A stretch of DNA of 64,000 nt from Flexivirga caeni (GCF_003724155.1 NZ_RJJQ01000004.1:180526-244525), one strand, 5' to 3'; numbered from the stretch's first letter, positions 19,271-28,187 are shown. Notes: generated by a model not told the origin, from the letters alone. Made by a program: numbers and translations.

Positions 19271-19282
19271 GATATCAAGATA
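19265..19282. promoter_or_regulatory. MarR operator copy 2 (perfect 18-base palindrome)
   Basis: TATCTTGATATCAAGATA is perfectly self-complementary, a classic MarR-family operator. It lies 20 bases before the GTG start of the methyltransferase and 47 bases from the MarR start. Confidence 0.8.
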
Positions 19283-19302
19283 ACCAATGATGAGGAGACG
19301 CC

Positions 19303-20088
19303 GTGGCGACCTGGGATCCGCAGCAGTACGAACACTTCTCCGACCTGCGCAATCGGCCGTTCGCGGATCTGGTGGCACGGGTCGGTGCGGAAGCACCGAA
19401 GTCGGTCGTCGACCTCGGCTGCGGCAACGGGCCGCTGACGATCTCGCTCGCGCAGCGCTGGCCGGAGGCGACGATCACCGGCATCGACTCCTCGCCGGCG
19501 ATGCTGGAGCGGGCGCGCGCTCTCGATGCCGCCGGCCGGATCCGGTGGGAGCAGGGCGATGTCGCGGCGTGGCAGCCCTCCCCGGCGCCCGACGTGATCG
19601 TCACCAATGCGACGCTGCAGTGGGTTCCCGGGCACGTGGCGCTGATCGAATCCTGGCTGCGCGCGCTGCCTGCCGGAGGCTGGTTCGCGATGCAGGTGCC
19701 GGGCAATTTCGACGCGCCATCGCACCGCATCATCCGGGAGGTCGCACGGGCACACCGACGCGCTGACGACCTGGTCGGAGCGCTGCGAGAGGCTCCGGTC
19801 GAGACGCCCGAGCGGTATGCCGAGGTGCTCGCTGCCGCCTGCGGCCACGTCGACGTGTGGGAGACGACCTACCTGCAGATCCTGGATCCGCAAGGCGCGC
19901 AGCGCAGTCCGGTGCTCGAGTGGGTAAAGGGCACCGCGCTGCGGCCGTTGCTGGACGTGCTGAACGAGAGCGAGCAGGAGGCGTTCCTGGCTGAACTCAC
20001 GCAGCGCTTCGACGCGGCATACCCGCGCGCGTCATACGGCGTGGCGATGCCGTTCCGGCGCATCTTCGCAGTCGGCAGGAAGGGCTGA
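19303..20088 (+). CDS. tam: Trans-aconitate 2-methyltransferase
   Basis: Class I SAM methyltransferase of 261 residues that methylates trans-aconitate, a by-product that inhibits aconitase. The SAM loop VVDLGCGNGPLT, ITGIDSSPAMLERAR and EQGDVAAWQP are present. TNATLQWVPGH and GGWFAMQVPGNFDAPSH are family-specific, which distinguishes it from generic methyltransferases. It starts with GTG after the paired operators. Confidence 0.92.
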   Translation: MATWDPQQYEHFSDLRNRPFADLVARVGAEAPKSVVDLGCGNGPLTISLAQRWPEATITGIDSSPAMLERARALDAAGRIRWEQGDVAAWQPSPAPDVIVTNATLQWVPGHVALIESWLRALPAGGWFAMQVPGNFDAPSHRIIREVARAHRRADDLVGALREAPVETPERYAEVLAAACGHVDVWETTYLQILDPQGAQRSPVLEWVKGTALRPLLDVLNESEQEAFLAELTQRFDAAYPRASYGVAMPFRRIFAVGRKG

Positions 20089-20093
20089 AAACC

Positions 20094-20474
20094 GTGACTT
20101 CGCAAGGCTTTACGGTGACCGGTCTGCATCACGTGCAGCTCGCCTGCCCGGCCGGGTCCGAGGACCGGCTGCGAGTGTTCTACTCCGGGCTCCTCGGGCT
20201 GCCCGAGATCGCCAAGCCGCCGGTGCTGGCGGCGCGTGGCGGATGCTGGTTCGCAGTGGGTCCGGATCACGAATTGCATTGCGGCATCGAGGAATCCTTC
20301 ACTCCGGCCCGCAAGGCACACCCGTGTCTGCTGGTGACCGACGTCGACTCGGCAGCGGCTGCCGTCGCCGATGCGGGAGGAGCCGTGCGGTGGGATGACG
20401 CCATACCCGGTGTTCGCAGGTTCCACACCGACGATCCTGTCGGCAACCGGGTGGAGGTCCAGCAGGCTGGTTAG
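20094..20474 (+). CDS. VOC-superfamily (glyoxalase-like) protein
   Basis: 126 residues with the two beta-alpha-beta-beta-beta modules of the vicinal oxygen chelate fold: TGLHHVQLACPAGSEDRLRV at the N-terminus and HPCLLVTDVDSAAAAVADAG in the second half, ending DPVGNRVEVQQ. Metal ligands His and Glu are plausible in GLHHVQ and RVEV. The substrate is unknown. It starts 5 bases after tam, and its stop codon is interleaved with the TetR stop on the other strand (20471-20474). Confidence 0.82.
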   Translation: MTSQGFTVTGLHHVQLACPAGSEDRLRVFYSGLLGLPEIAKPPVLAARGGCWFAVGPDHELHCGIEESFTPARKAHPCLLVTDVDSAAAAVADAGGAVRWDDAIPGVRRFHTDDPVGNRVEVQQAG

Positions 20475-21094
20475 AGCGTCTTCAGCGTGGGATCGCGTTC
20501 GATGCCGCCGAGCCCGTTCCAGGCAAGGTTGACCATATGGGCGGCGACGGTGTCACGGGAGAGGGACGAGCCGGACTCGATCCACCACTCGCCGGTGAAC
20601 CCGATCATTCCGACCAGCATCTGCGCATAGATCGGCACGACCGAGACGTCCAGGTCGTTGCGCTCGAACACCTCCACGACGAGCGTTTCGACGTGCCCGG
20701 CGACGGTGGACATGATGCTCGCGGCGGACCCGGCGCCGTGGGATGCCGGCGAGTCGCGCAACAGCACCCGGAAGGCCGCGGGCTGCTCCTCGATGTAGCC
20801 CAGCAGTGCCGACGCGCTCCGTTCCAGCAACTCCCGCGAACCCCCACCGCCCGTCAGCGAGCCGACGACCCGGTCGAGCAGCTGCCGCATCGCGCGGTCG
20901 ACGACCACGGCATACAGGCCCTCCTTGCCGCCGAAGTGCTCGTAGATCAGCGGTTTGGTCACGCCCGCAGCGGTGGCGATGTCCTCGACCGTCGTCGGCT
21001 GCACGCCGTTCTCGGCGAAGAGCTGCTGGGCCACGGAGATCAGCTGTTCGCGCCGGTCCGCGGCCGTCAGCCGGGAGCGCTTCTTCGGGGGCAT
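20471..21094 (-). CDS. TetR-family transcriptional regulator
   Basis: 207 residues. The helix-turn-helix VEDIATAAGVTKPLIYEHFG follows a basic N-terminus MPPKKRSRLTAADRREQL. The C-terminal ligand domain is unremarkable. ATG 21094 is preferred over TTG 21106. It lies beside tRNA-Gln and a few kilobases from glmU, the same neighbourhood as mycobacterial Rv1019, so it may be its counterpart. Target genes are unknown. Confidence 0.92.
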   Translation of the reverse strand: MPPKKRSRLTAADRREQLISVAQQLFAENGVQPTTVEDIATAAGVTKPLIYEHFGGKEGLYAVVVDRAMRQLLDRVVGSLTGGGGSRELLERSASALLGYIEEQPAAFRVLLRDSPASHGAGSAASIMSTVAGHVETLVVEVFERNDLDVSVVPIYAQMLVGMIGFTGEWWIESGSSLSRDTVAAHMVNLAWNGLGGIERDPTLKTL

Positions 21095-21201
21095 GAGGAC
21101 ATTCAACGGGAAACCGCGCGCTCGCGCCGCCGGTTGCCGGGGACCGAGATGCTCCCAGCGCCTCTTGTGGCCTACCCTGGTCGGCGTCCCCGTGGGGGCG
21201 A

Positions 21202-21280
21202 TCCCCGGTTGCTCTGCTGGTAGGGGCCGCCTGACTTTGAATCAGGATTAGCGACGTTGGTTCGATTCCAACCCGGGGAG
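21202..21280 (+). tRNA. tRNA-Gln (anticodon UUG)
   Basis: A full cloverleaf can be drawn. The acceptor is TCCCCGG (21202-21208) with CCGGGGA (21273-21279). The anticodon stem CCTGA/TCAGG encloses CTTTGAA with TTG at 21237-21239. The T arm is GTTGG/CCAAC around TTCGATT. U1-A72 and discriminator G73 are glutamine identity elements. Odd points are a 9-base variable region, a 2-base linker between the D and anticodon stems, and U rather than A opening the D loop. No CCA is encoded. Confidence 0.82.
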
Positions 21281-21301
21281 CTCGCGTGTGAAGGGGGTCC
21301 G

Positions 21302-22126
21302 ATGGACGACACGACGCTGGAAGCGGTCGGCGGGGAGCCGACGCTGCGGCTGACGCGTGAGCTGACCGCGCCGATCGCCGAGGTGTGGCCCGCCGTGAGC
21401 CAGCCAGGTGTCCTCGCTGAGTGGTGTATGCCGATCGCGCCGTTCACGCGCCCGACCGAAGTCGGCCGGGCGCTCGGTGAGGAACAGGGCGCACCAGAGT
21501 CCGTCGATCCGCCGACCCGGGCGACCTGGTTGGTGGACGGGGAGGAGTGGACCTTTCGCCTGGCGGAGACGGCGGCCGGCGGCTGCCGGGTCGAGTTGCT
21601 GGTCACGTTGGAGGACCGCGACGAGGCGGCTGTCGCGGCGTCGCTGGTGGGCCGGTTCCTCGATCGGCTCGCGCCATACCTCGCCGGAGAGAAGCTGACG
21701 TATGCCGCGTTCGGCGATCTCGATGCGGACGCCGCCCGCCTGGAGGAGTATGCCGAGCGCTTCGGCATCGACCCGACCCCGGGCCGTGAGTCCGTCGCGC
21801 GCCGCCGGGCGGCGATTGGCACCGCTGAGGCGGCAGAGAACGACGGCCCCCAGCTGAGCCCGGCGAGCCCGGCGGAACTGGCAGATTTCGAGGCGCGGCT
21901 GGCGGCATACCTGCGAGAGCACAAGGAGGCACTCGACGCCGCCATGGCCAGGCGCGGCGAGGACGAGATGATGGAGCGGCTCGAGGACTGGCTGCTGCGT
22001 GGGTCGACGACCCAGGCGGAGTTTGCCGAGCGCTATTTCTTCCTGCTCGACTGCTTCCGCGCCGACCAGTCGATCGGTCGCGAGGATCTCGACTCCGCCT
22101 GGCGCGCAAGCCATCCCGACGACTGA
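21302..22126 (+). CDS. SRPBCC (START/AHSA1-like) protein with uncharacterised C-terminal half
   Basis: 274 residues. The first 150 or so look like a SRPBCC ligand-binding fold: LRLTRELTAPIAEVWPAVSQ and LAEWCMPIAPF at the start, ATWLVDGEEWTFRL in the middle. The C-terminal third is acidic and helical (EEYAERFGIDPTPGRESVAR; DMEER-like DEMMERLEDWLL) and not recognised. ATG 21302 has AAGGGGG 5 bases upstream. It follows the tRNA by 21 bases. No function is assigned. Confidence 0.72.
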   Translation: MDDTTLEAVGGEPTLRLTRELTAPIAEVWPAVSQPGVLAEWCMPIAPFTRPTEVGRALGEEQGAPESVDPPTRATWLVDGEEWTFRLAETAAGGCRVELLVTLEDRDEAAVAASLVGRFLDRLAPYLAGEKLTYAAFGDLDADAARLEEYAERFGIDPTPGRESVARRRAAIGTAEAAENDGPQLSPASPAELADFEARLAAYLREHKEALDAAMARRGEDEMMERLEDWLLRGSTTQAEFAERYFFLLDCFRADQSIGREDLDSAWRASHPDD

Positions 22127-22139
22127 GGCGGCGACCAGA

Positions 22140-22553
22140 TTACGCGCGGAACTGCGGTGGCACGTAGAAGTTCTCCACCGGGATCTCCCGGCCCGAGGTC
22201 ACGTCGATGATCCGGATGCCTCCCTCGCGTTCGATCGCCAGGTCGCTGCCGACCGGGAAGTCGTAGATGCCGATCAGGGCGGGCTCGATGGCGCACACGT
22301 CGTTGAAGGCCATGATCACGAACGGGTCTCCCTGGTTCATGTACTCCTCGGTGTCGAACTCGCTGAAGATGCGCCAGCCGTTGTCCGCGGGCACCTGCGA
22401 CTTCTCCCGGACCATGAACTTCACCCGGCCGACGCCGTCGCGGACATGCGTGGTGACCAGGCACGCCCCTGCATCCGGGATGAACTCGATCCGCTCGCTG
22501 CCAGCCGCCGGCCGGTTCCCGGACGCCTTCTTCTTGCCGAACCCCAATGCCAT
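22140..22553 (-). CDS. DUF2185-like protein
   Basis: 137 residues from ATG 22553. KFMVREKSQVPADNGWRIFS and DTEEYMNQGDPFVIMAFNDV resemble DUF2185, a family related to Imm33-type immunity proteins. No toxin gene is nearby, so an immunity role is not supported here. The N-terminus MALGFGKKKAS is basic. It converges on the SRPBCC gene. Confidence 0.65.
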   Translation of the reverse strand: MALGFGKKKASGNRPAAGSERIEFIPDAGACLVTTHVRDGVGRVKFMVREKSQVPADNGWRIFSEFDTEEYMNQGDPFVIMAFNDVCAIEPALIGIYDFPVGSDLAIEREGGIRIIDVTSGREIPVENFYVPPQFRA

Positions 22554-22639
22554 CCGACGAGTCTGACACTCATGAGACGGTCTGATCGTGCGGGGATTCC
22601 GCTGTCTCGATTGACGGACGCCGAGCAATACTTCGACCT

Positions 22640-23237
22640 ATGAGCAGCGACACGCACGACGTGCGACAGATAATCCGCGCACGACTCGCCCGTGCGCAGG
22701 AGAGTCGCTGGCCGGTGCGCGTCGGCAGATTCATTCCTGGGGCGGCTGTGCTCGCCGGGTTACGTCGTGGGCGTCGGCCGGAAGTGGACGCTCCTTGCGA
22801 GCATCGCCGAGGACCTCGCGCTGGACGGCTACGTGGCGCTCCGTACCCGCGACATCGCCCGGGTCGGTGCGCCAGTGGGTGGCGATGTGTCGACGCGGGT
22901 GCTCGCAGCACGACAGCAGTGGCCGCCGTCCGCGCCCAAGTCGGTGCCGCTCGACCGCACGGGTGCTCTGCTTCGCCGGTTCGCTGACGTCGCACCGCTA
23001 CTCAGCCTCTACACCGAGACGGATGATCCCGACGAGTGTTTCGTCGGGAAGCCGGTTCGGTGGGCGGATACCGAGGTGTGCCTGCGTGAAATCAGTCCTG
23101 CGGCGCGCTGGGAGGACACCGTCTCGGTGTGGCGCTACCGCGAGATCACGCGGGTCGAGGTTGGGGACGGGTATGCCGCAGCGCTCGCCGAGGTCGGCGG
23201 AGAACCTCCGCCATACGCACCCGACGCTGAGCGGTAG
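22640..23237 (+). CDS. Uncharacterised protein with apparent frameshift
   Basis: Two overlapping frames seem to encode one protein of about 198 residues. ATG 22640 opens MSSDTHDVRQIIRARLARAQ and reads well to RVGRFIPG. The continuation RLCSPGYVVGVGRKWTLL, LDGYVALRTRDIARV lies one frame away and runs to the stop at 23237. Removing one G from GGGG at 22739-22742 joins them. This is either a sequencing error or a disabled gene. The downstream frame alone would start within 22692-22760. The product is not recognised. Confidence 0.6.
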
Positions 23238-23248
23238 TCGATGCCGGT

Positions 23249-24394
23249 TCAGGCGGCAGGCGCGAGCTGGCTCTTGCGGTGCCGGTAGGCCCAGCCGGGG
23301 GAGCGCAGCAGATAGGAGCAGCGGTCGGTCCAGGTGGTGGCGCGGGAGACCTCGCCGAACATGTCGACCCACTCGTGGCCGACGATCCGCAGCGGGTTGA
23401 ACGTGTTGATGTTGGTCGTCAATCCGTAGACGGGCTGGGCGTTTTCGGGCTCGAAGGTGCCGAAGAGCTTGTCCCAGACGATCAAGATGCTGCCGTGGTT
23501 GCGGTCCAGGTATTCGCTATTGGTGCCGTGGTGCACGCGATGGTGGGACGGCGTGTTGAGCACGCGCTCCAGCCAGCCGATCGAGCGGATCATCTCGGTG
23601 TGGATCCAGAACTGGTAGAGCAGGTTGATCGCGCGCGCCTGGATGATGTGCTCCGGCCGCACGCCGATCAGAGCGAGCAGGCTGTAAGGGACGTAGAGGG
23701 TGATCGTGTCGCCCCACGGCTGCCGCAGCGCCGTCGACAGGTTGTAGTGCTCGCTGGAGTGATGCACCTCGTGCATCGCCCACATCCAGCGGACCTCGTG
23801 GTCGAGGCGGTGGTTCCAGTAGTAGATGAAGTCCCACCCGAGGACCGCCAAGGTCGCGACGACCGCGCTGTCGCCGAGGTCGAGCGGACTGCGTGCGAAG
23901 AACTTCTCGCCGGTCGTGCGGGCGCCCCACTCGGTGGCGACGACCAGCGCCGTCGAGGCGACTGCGACCGCGCCGACCTTGCCGGTGATGCGCTGGAGCA
24001 CCGGCTTCACCTGCGGCGCAGCCGGATCGCTCGAAACCTGCGGTTGTTGCAGGGCACGGGTATCCCAGTCGGCCACGCCCGCCTCGCCGAAGTCGTCACT
24101 GCGCAGTTTGCGGACCACGTCGAGCGCGGTGGTCGCCGCCGTCGCGCCGATCGCGACGGTCATCGCGACCTTGGCGAGCTTGCCCGGGCGAGCGACCGGT
24201 CCGAGCAGCCGCTGGGAGACGTATGGCGCCACCAGGCTGCCGATCCCCATCGACAGCGACGCCATCGTGTCCTTGAACTCGTAGTCGCCGGCACGGGTGC
24301 CCGGATCGACCGGATGCTTGCGTTGCCAGGCATATTCGGCAGCCATCGCCCCCACAAACGCCGGAATCGCCAGCACCGTCAGGTCCAGTTTCAT
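23249..24394 (-). CDS. Sterol desaturase / fatty acid hydroxylase family membrane protein
   Basis: Di-iron integral membrane oxygenase, 381 residues from ATG 24394. The histidine boxes are HRLDH, HEVHH and HRVHH, arranged as in the FA_hydroxylase family. Several hydrophobic segments surround them (LTVLAIPAFVGAMAAEYAW at the N-terminus, VVATLAVLGWDFIYYW before the first box). The substrate, whether sterol, fatty acid or alkylglycerol, cannot be told. ATG 24394 is chosen over a longer reading because it sits directly before the first hydrophobic helix. Confidence 0.88.
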   Translation of the reverse strand: MKLDLTVLAIPAFVGAMAAEYAWQRKHPVDPGTRAGDYEFKDTMASLSMGIGSLVAPYVSQRLLGPVARPGKLAKVAMTVAIGATAATTALDVVRKLRSDDFGEAGVADWDTRALQQPQVSSDPAAPQVKPVLQRITGKVGAVAVASTALVVATEWGARTTGEKFFARSPLDLGDSAVVATLAVLGWDFIYYWNHRLDHEVRWMWAMHEVHHSSEHYNLSTALRQPWGDTITLYVPYSLLALIGVRPEHIIQARAINLLYQFWIHTEMIRSIGWLERVLNTPSHHRVHHGTNSEYLDRNHGSILIVWDKLFGTFEPENAQPVYGLTTNINTFNPLRIVGHEWVDMFGEVSRATTWTDRCSYLLRSPGWAYRHRKSQLAPAA

Positions 24395-24456
24395 GCTGCT
24401 CAGTGTCGCCGAAAACTCGTCGCGTGGCAGGTGTTTGCGGCGTACCTTCGTGACCC

Positions 24457-25278
24457 GTGAGCAATGTTCTGCCACCCGGGCAACGCACCGACCTCGGGAT
24501 CCTGCGGTTGCAGGGCGCGCAGGTATCCGACCGTGGCGACCATCTCGTCATACGGTCGCCGGCCAACCCCGAATTCCATTGGGGCAACTTCGTGCTCGTC
24601 ACCACGGGCGACCCGGAGGACGCCGACCGCTGGCTGACGGTCTTCGCCGCGGAGTTCCCGCAGGCCGGGCACGTCGCGATCGACCTGCCCAGCCTGCCCC
24701 GCACGGATCGGTATGCCGCCCACGGCGTTTCGCTCGACACCGACACCGTCCTGACCAGCTCCGCCATACCCCGGCAACGGCCGCTCGCCGAGGGTTACAT
24801 CGTCCGCGAACTCGTCACGGACGACGACTGGGAGCGGGTGGTGCACCGGGCGGTCGCCGAGAACGACGTCACGGGGGAGCAGGAGCCGGCAGGTTTCGAG
24901 CGGTTCTCCCGGGACCAGGCCGCCGCCCGCCGGGCACTCATCGCGACCGGTAACGCCGCGTTCTTCGGGGTGTTCGCCGGCGGTGACCTGGCCGCCGAGC
25001 TCGGCATCGTGCTGCTCGGCGACACGGCGCGCTACCAGTCGGTCGGCACCCAGGCCGAGCACCGCCGCAGAGGGCTGGCCGGCCACCTGCTCGGCGTTGC
25101 TGCCCGGTGGGCGGCCGATCGCGGGGCGACGGAGTGGGTGATCGTCACCGAGTCGACCAACCCGGCCGCCCGCCTTTACCGGTCAGTCGGTTTCGCTGAC
25201 GCGGCGCAGACAGTGCAGGCATACCGCACACCCGGGGCCGAGGCGTCATACCGCCGGCCGCATCCGGTGACAGGATGA
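24457..25278 (+). CDS. GNAT-family N-acetyltransferase
   Basis: 273 residues. The acetyl-CoA site is in the C-terminal half: QSVGTQAEHRRRGLAGHLLG carries the R/Q-x-x-G-x-G/A-type loop, followed by VIVTESTNPAARLYRSVGF. The N-terminal 130 residues form a separate domain (FHWGNFVLVTTGDPEDADRW) common to a subgroup of GNATs. The acceptor substrate is unknown. GTG start; the gene is divergent from the desaturase. Confidence 0.85.
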   Translation: MSNVLPPGQRTDLGILRLQGAQVSDRGDHLVIRSPANPEFHWGNFVLVTTGDPEDADRWLTVFAAEFPQAGHVAIDLPSLPRTDRYAAHGVSLDTDTVLTSSAIPRQRPLAEGYIVRELVTDDDWERVVHRAVAENDVTGEQEPAGFERFSRDQAAARRALIATGNAAFFGVFAGGDLAAELGIVLLGDTARYQSVGTQAEHRRRGLAGHLLGVAARWAADRGATEWVIVTESTNPAARLYRSVGFADAAQTVQAYRTPGAEASYRRPHPVTG

Positions 25279-25282
25279 ATCC

Positions 25283-25504
25283 ATGACGGACACATCGAAC
25301 AAAGAACTCCAGGCCGAGGCCGCGAAGGCGATCCTCAAGCGGATCAAGGGCCTTGCCCCGAAGGCGGATGCCGGCGAGTTGCGCAAGCTCGCCGACGCCT
25401 ACACCGCGGTGGCGCAGCAGGAAGGGTCCGATTTCGACCCGCGCACGATCTTCGGGCGGGAGTTCAACCCGTTCGCGCGCTTCGCCGAGCGGGACGTCGA
25501 CTGA
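25283..25504 (+). CDS. Hypothetical 73-residue protein
   Basis: Small hydrophilic protein beginning 4 bases after the GNAT stop, probably co-transcribed with it. MTDTSNKELQAEAAKAILKR is helical and basic; the tail IFGREFNPFARFAERDVD is aromatic and acidic. No domain is recognised. Confidence 0.65.
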   Translation: MTDTSNKELQAEAAKAILKRIKGLAPKADAGELRKLADAYTAVAQQEGSDFDPRTIFGREFNPFARFAERDVD

Positions 25505-25631
25505 CGCCAGCCGAGCGTCGAGTGCCCGGTGCCCGGCCGCGGCTTCGCGGTGGCCGACCCCGGCCGGTAACATCGCGCCGGGTACGCATGCGCACGCGTC
25601 CCGTCGTCGCCATCGCCAGGAGTCGGATCCC

Positions 25632-27116
25632 GTGACTGCTACGCCCGCCGCCGTCATCGTCCTGTCCGCGGGGGACGGCACCCGGATGAAGTCGCGGCGC
25701 AACAAGGCCCTCCACTCGATCGGCGGCCGCACCCTGGTCGGGCACGCGGTGAGCGCCGCCGTCGGCACCGGCGCACCGCACGTCGCCGTGGTGGTGCGCG
25801 CCCAGAAGGAAGCCGTCGCCGCTGCAGCACGCGAGATCTCCGCCGACATCGTGATCGCCGAGCAGGACGACGTCTACGGCACCGGGCGGGCAGCCGAGTG
25901 TGCGCTGCTCGCGCTGCCGGACTCGCTGGCCGGCACCGTGGTCGTGACACTGGGCGACACCCCGCTGCTGACCGCCGAGACTCTGCTCGGGCTGACCGCG
26001 GAGCACGAGGCGTCGGGCGCCGCCGTCACCGTGCTGACCGGTGTGCTCGCCGACGCCAGCGGCTACGGCCGCATCGTGCGCGACGCGCGCGGCTCCGTGC
26101 GGGCGATCGTGGAGCACAAGCAGGCGACGCCGGAACAGCTGCAGATCGGCGAATTCAACTCTGGCGTCTTCGCATTCGACGTCGCGGTGCTGCGTGATGC
26201 GCTGACCGAGATCGGCATCAACGCGCAGGCCGGGGAGAAGTACCTCACCGACGTCGTCGAGGTGGTCGCCGGGCGCGGACTGCTCGTCAACGGCTACGTC
26301 CTGGACGACCTGTGGCAGACCGAGGGCGTCAACGACAAGTCCCAGCTGGCCCGGCTCGGCAAGGAGCTCAACCGCCGCGTGCTCGACGCGCTGATGCGCG
26401 AAAGCGGCGCGATCGTCATCGACCCCGACAGCACCTGGGTGGACGTCGGCGTGAGCGTGGGCGCCGACACCGTCATACATCCGGGGTGTCAGTTGCACGG
26501 CGCCACCACCATCGGCGCCGACTGCGAGATCGGCCCGGACACCACACTCACCGACACCGAGGTGCAGGACGGCGCCAGCGTGATCCGCACGGTGGCGAAC
26601 GTCGCCCTCATCGGCCCAGGCGCGACCGTCGGGCCGTTCTCCTACCTGCGCCCCGGCACCGAGCTGGGCAGGGAGGGCAAGATCGGCGGCTTCGTCGAGA
26701 CCAAGAATGCGCAGATCGGCGACGGCGCGAAGGTGCCGCACCTGACCTACTGCGGCGACGCGACCATCGGCGAGGGCAGCAACATCGGCGCCGGCACCAT
26801 CTTCGCCAACTACGACGGCGTCACCAAGAGCCACACGAGCGTCGGCAAGCATAGCTTCGTCGGCAGCAACTCGGTCATCGTCGCGCCGGTCACGATTGCC
26901 GACGGCGTGTATGTCGGCGCCGGCTCCGCAGTCGTCAAGAGCGTCGGCCCCGGCGAACTCGCCGTCACCCGCGCACAGCAGCGCAACATCCCCGGGTGGG
27001 TCGCGCGGCGCCGGGCGGGCACCGACTCGGCGGCAGCAGCAGCCGCTGCGCTCGCCGCAGACCACCCGGACGACACCGCATCGGGCATGTCCCAGCAGGA
27101 AGGCACCGACGTATGA
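25632..27116 (+). CDS. glmU: Bifunctional N-acetylglucosamine-1-phosphate uridyltransferase / glucosamine-1-phosphate acetyltransferase GlmU
   Basis: Makes UDP-GlcNAc for peptidoglycan; 494 residues. The N-terminal uridyltransferase has VIVLSAGDGTRMKSRRNKAL, YGTGRAAECALLAL and GEFNSGVFAF. The C-terminal left-handed beta-helix acetyltransferase has YLRPGTELGREGKIGGFVE, LTYCGDATIGEGSNIGAGT and FVGSNSVIVAPV. AGGAG is 9 bases before GTG 25632. A 35-residue Ala-rich tail follows the catalytic core. It overlaps prs by 4 bases. Confidence 0.97.
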   Translation: MTATPAAVIVLSAGDGTRMKSRRNKALHSIGGRTLVGHAVSAAVGTGAPHVAVVVRAQKEAVAAAAREISADIVIAEQDDVYGTGRAAECALLALPDSLAGTVVVTLGDTPLLTAETLLGLTAEHEASGAAVTVLTGVLADASGYGRIVRDARGSVRAIVEHKQATPEQLQIGEFNSGVFAFDVAVLRDALTEIGINAQAGEKYLTDVVEVVAGRGLLVNGYVLDDLWQTEGVNDKSQLARLGKELNRRVLDALMRESGAIVIDPDSTWVDVGVSVGADTVIHPGCQLHGATTIGADCEIGPDTTLTDTEVQDGASVIRTVANVALIGPGATVGPFSYLRPGTELGREGKIGGFVETKNAQIGDGAKVPHLTYCGDATIGEGSNIGAGTIFANYDGVTKSHTSVGKHSFVGSNSVIVAPVTIADGVYVGAGSAVVKSVGPGELAVTRAQQRNIPGWVARRRAGTDSAAAAAAALAADHPDDTASGMSQQEGTDV

Positions 27117-28090
27117 CGACTGGCATGAAGCGCACCACGGAGAAGAACCTGATGGTGTTCTCCGGCCGGGGTCACCCGGAACTCGCCGAGGCGGTGGCGG
27201 CGGACCTGGGCACCGGCTTGGTGCCCACGGAGTTGCGCGACTTCGCCAACACCGAGATGTATGTGCGTTTCGAGGAGTCGGTCCGCGGCTGCGACGCCTT
27301 CGTCATCCAGAGCCACACCGCGCCGATCAACAAGTGGATCATGGAGCACTTGATCATGGTCGACGCGCTGAAACGGGCCAGCGCCAAGCGGATCACCGTG
27401 GTGACACCGTTCTACGGATACGCCCGGCAGGACAAGAAGTCGCGCGGTCGCGAGCCGATCAGTGCCCGGCTGATGGCGGATCTGTTCAAGACCGCCGGCG
27501 CCGACCGGCTGATGGCGGTGGATCTGCACACCGACCAGATCCAGGGCTTCTTCGACGGCCCGGTCGACCATCTGCAGGCGCTGCCGATCCTCACCGACTA
27601 CGTGGCCGGCAAGTACGGCACCGAGGAGCTCACGGTCGTCTCACCGGACGCCGGCCGGATCAAGGTTGCCGAACAGTGGTCCCGGCGGCTGGGCGGCGCA
27701 CCACTGGCCTTCATTCACAAGACGCGTGACGTGACCCGCGCGAACACGAGTGTCGCCAACCGGGTGATCGGCCGGGTCGAGGGCCGGACCTGCGTGCTGG
27801 TCGACGACATGATCGACTCCGGCGGCACGATCTGTCACGCGGCGGACGCGTTGCTGAACGACGGCGCCGGTAGCGTCGTCATCGCCGCGACGCACGCAAT
27901 TTTCTCCGAGCCGGCCGTGCAGCGGCTGCGCGACTCGGTCGCCCGCGAGGTCGTGGTCACCGACACGCTCCCGATCACCGCGGAGAAGAAGTTCGAGAAG
28001 CTGACCGCGCTGTCGATCGCGCCGCTGCTGGGCCAGGCGATCCGCGAGGTGTTCGAGGACGGCTCGGTCACCTCGATGTTCACTCCCTGA
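27113..28090 (+). CDS. prs: Ribose-phosphate pyrophosphokinase
   Basis: Makes PRPP from ribose-5-phosphate and ATP for nucleotide, His and Trp synthesis; 325 residues. TPFYGYARQDKKSRGREPIS (flexible loop), DLHTDQIQGFF and the PRPP loop VLVDDMIDSGGTICHAA are diagnostic of class I enzymes. It is translationally coupled to glmU, the standard glmU-prs pair. Confidence 0.97.
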   Translation: MTTGMKRTTEKNLMVFSGRGHPELAEAVAADLGTGLVPTELRDFANTEMYVRFEESVRGCDAFVIQSHTAPINKWIMEHLIMVDALKRASAKRITVVTPFYGYARQDKKSRGREPISARLMADLFKTAGADRLMAVDLHTDQIQGFFDGPVDHLQALPILTDYVAGKYGTEELTVVSPDAGRIKVAEQWSRRLGGAPLAFIHKTRDVTRANTSVANRVIGRVEGRTCVLVDDMIDSGGTICHAADALLNDGAGSVVIAATHAIFSEPAVQRLRDSVAREVVVTDTLPITAEKKFEKLTALSIAPLLGQAIREVFEDGSVTSMFTP

Positions 28091-28099
28091 CGGCTCGCT

Positions 28100-28135
28100 G
28101 GTGTCCCGGAGTCGCGACCGTCGCGCTTTGGGGAC
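28100..28135. repeat. 36-base direct repeat, copy 1
   Basis: Identical to 28152-28187, with a 52-base period. The unit begins GGTGTCCCGGAG and ends CTTTGGGGAC. Its ends (GTCCC/GGGAC) and a central GTCGCGAC make each copy partly self-complementary. Confidence 0.9.
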
Positions 28136-28151
28136 GGGTTTGGTGTGGTTT

Positions 28152-28187
28152 GGTGTCCCGGAGTCGCGACCGTCGCGCTTTGGGGAC
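28152..28187. repeat. 36-base direct repeat, copy 2
   Basis: Exact copy of 28100-28135. AGTTTTCG follows it. The pair could act as a terminator for glmU-prs or be a REP-type element. Confidence 0.9.
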
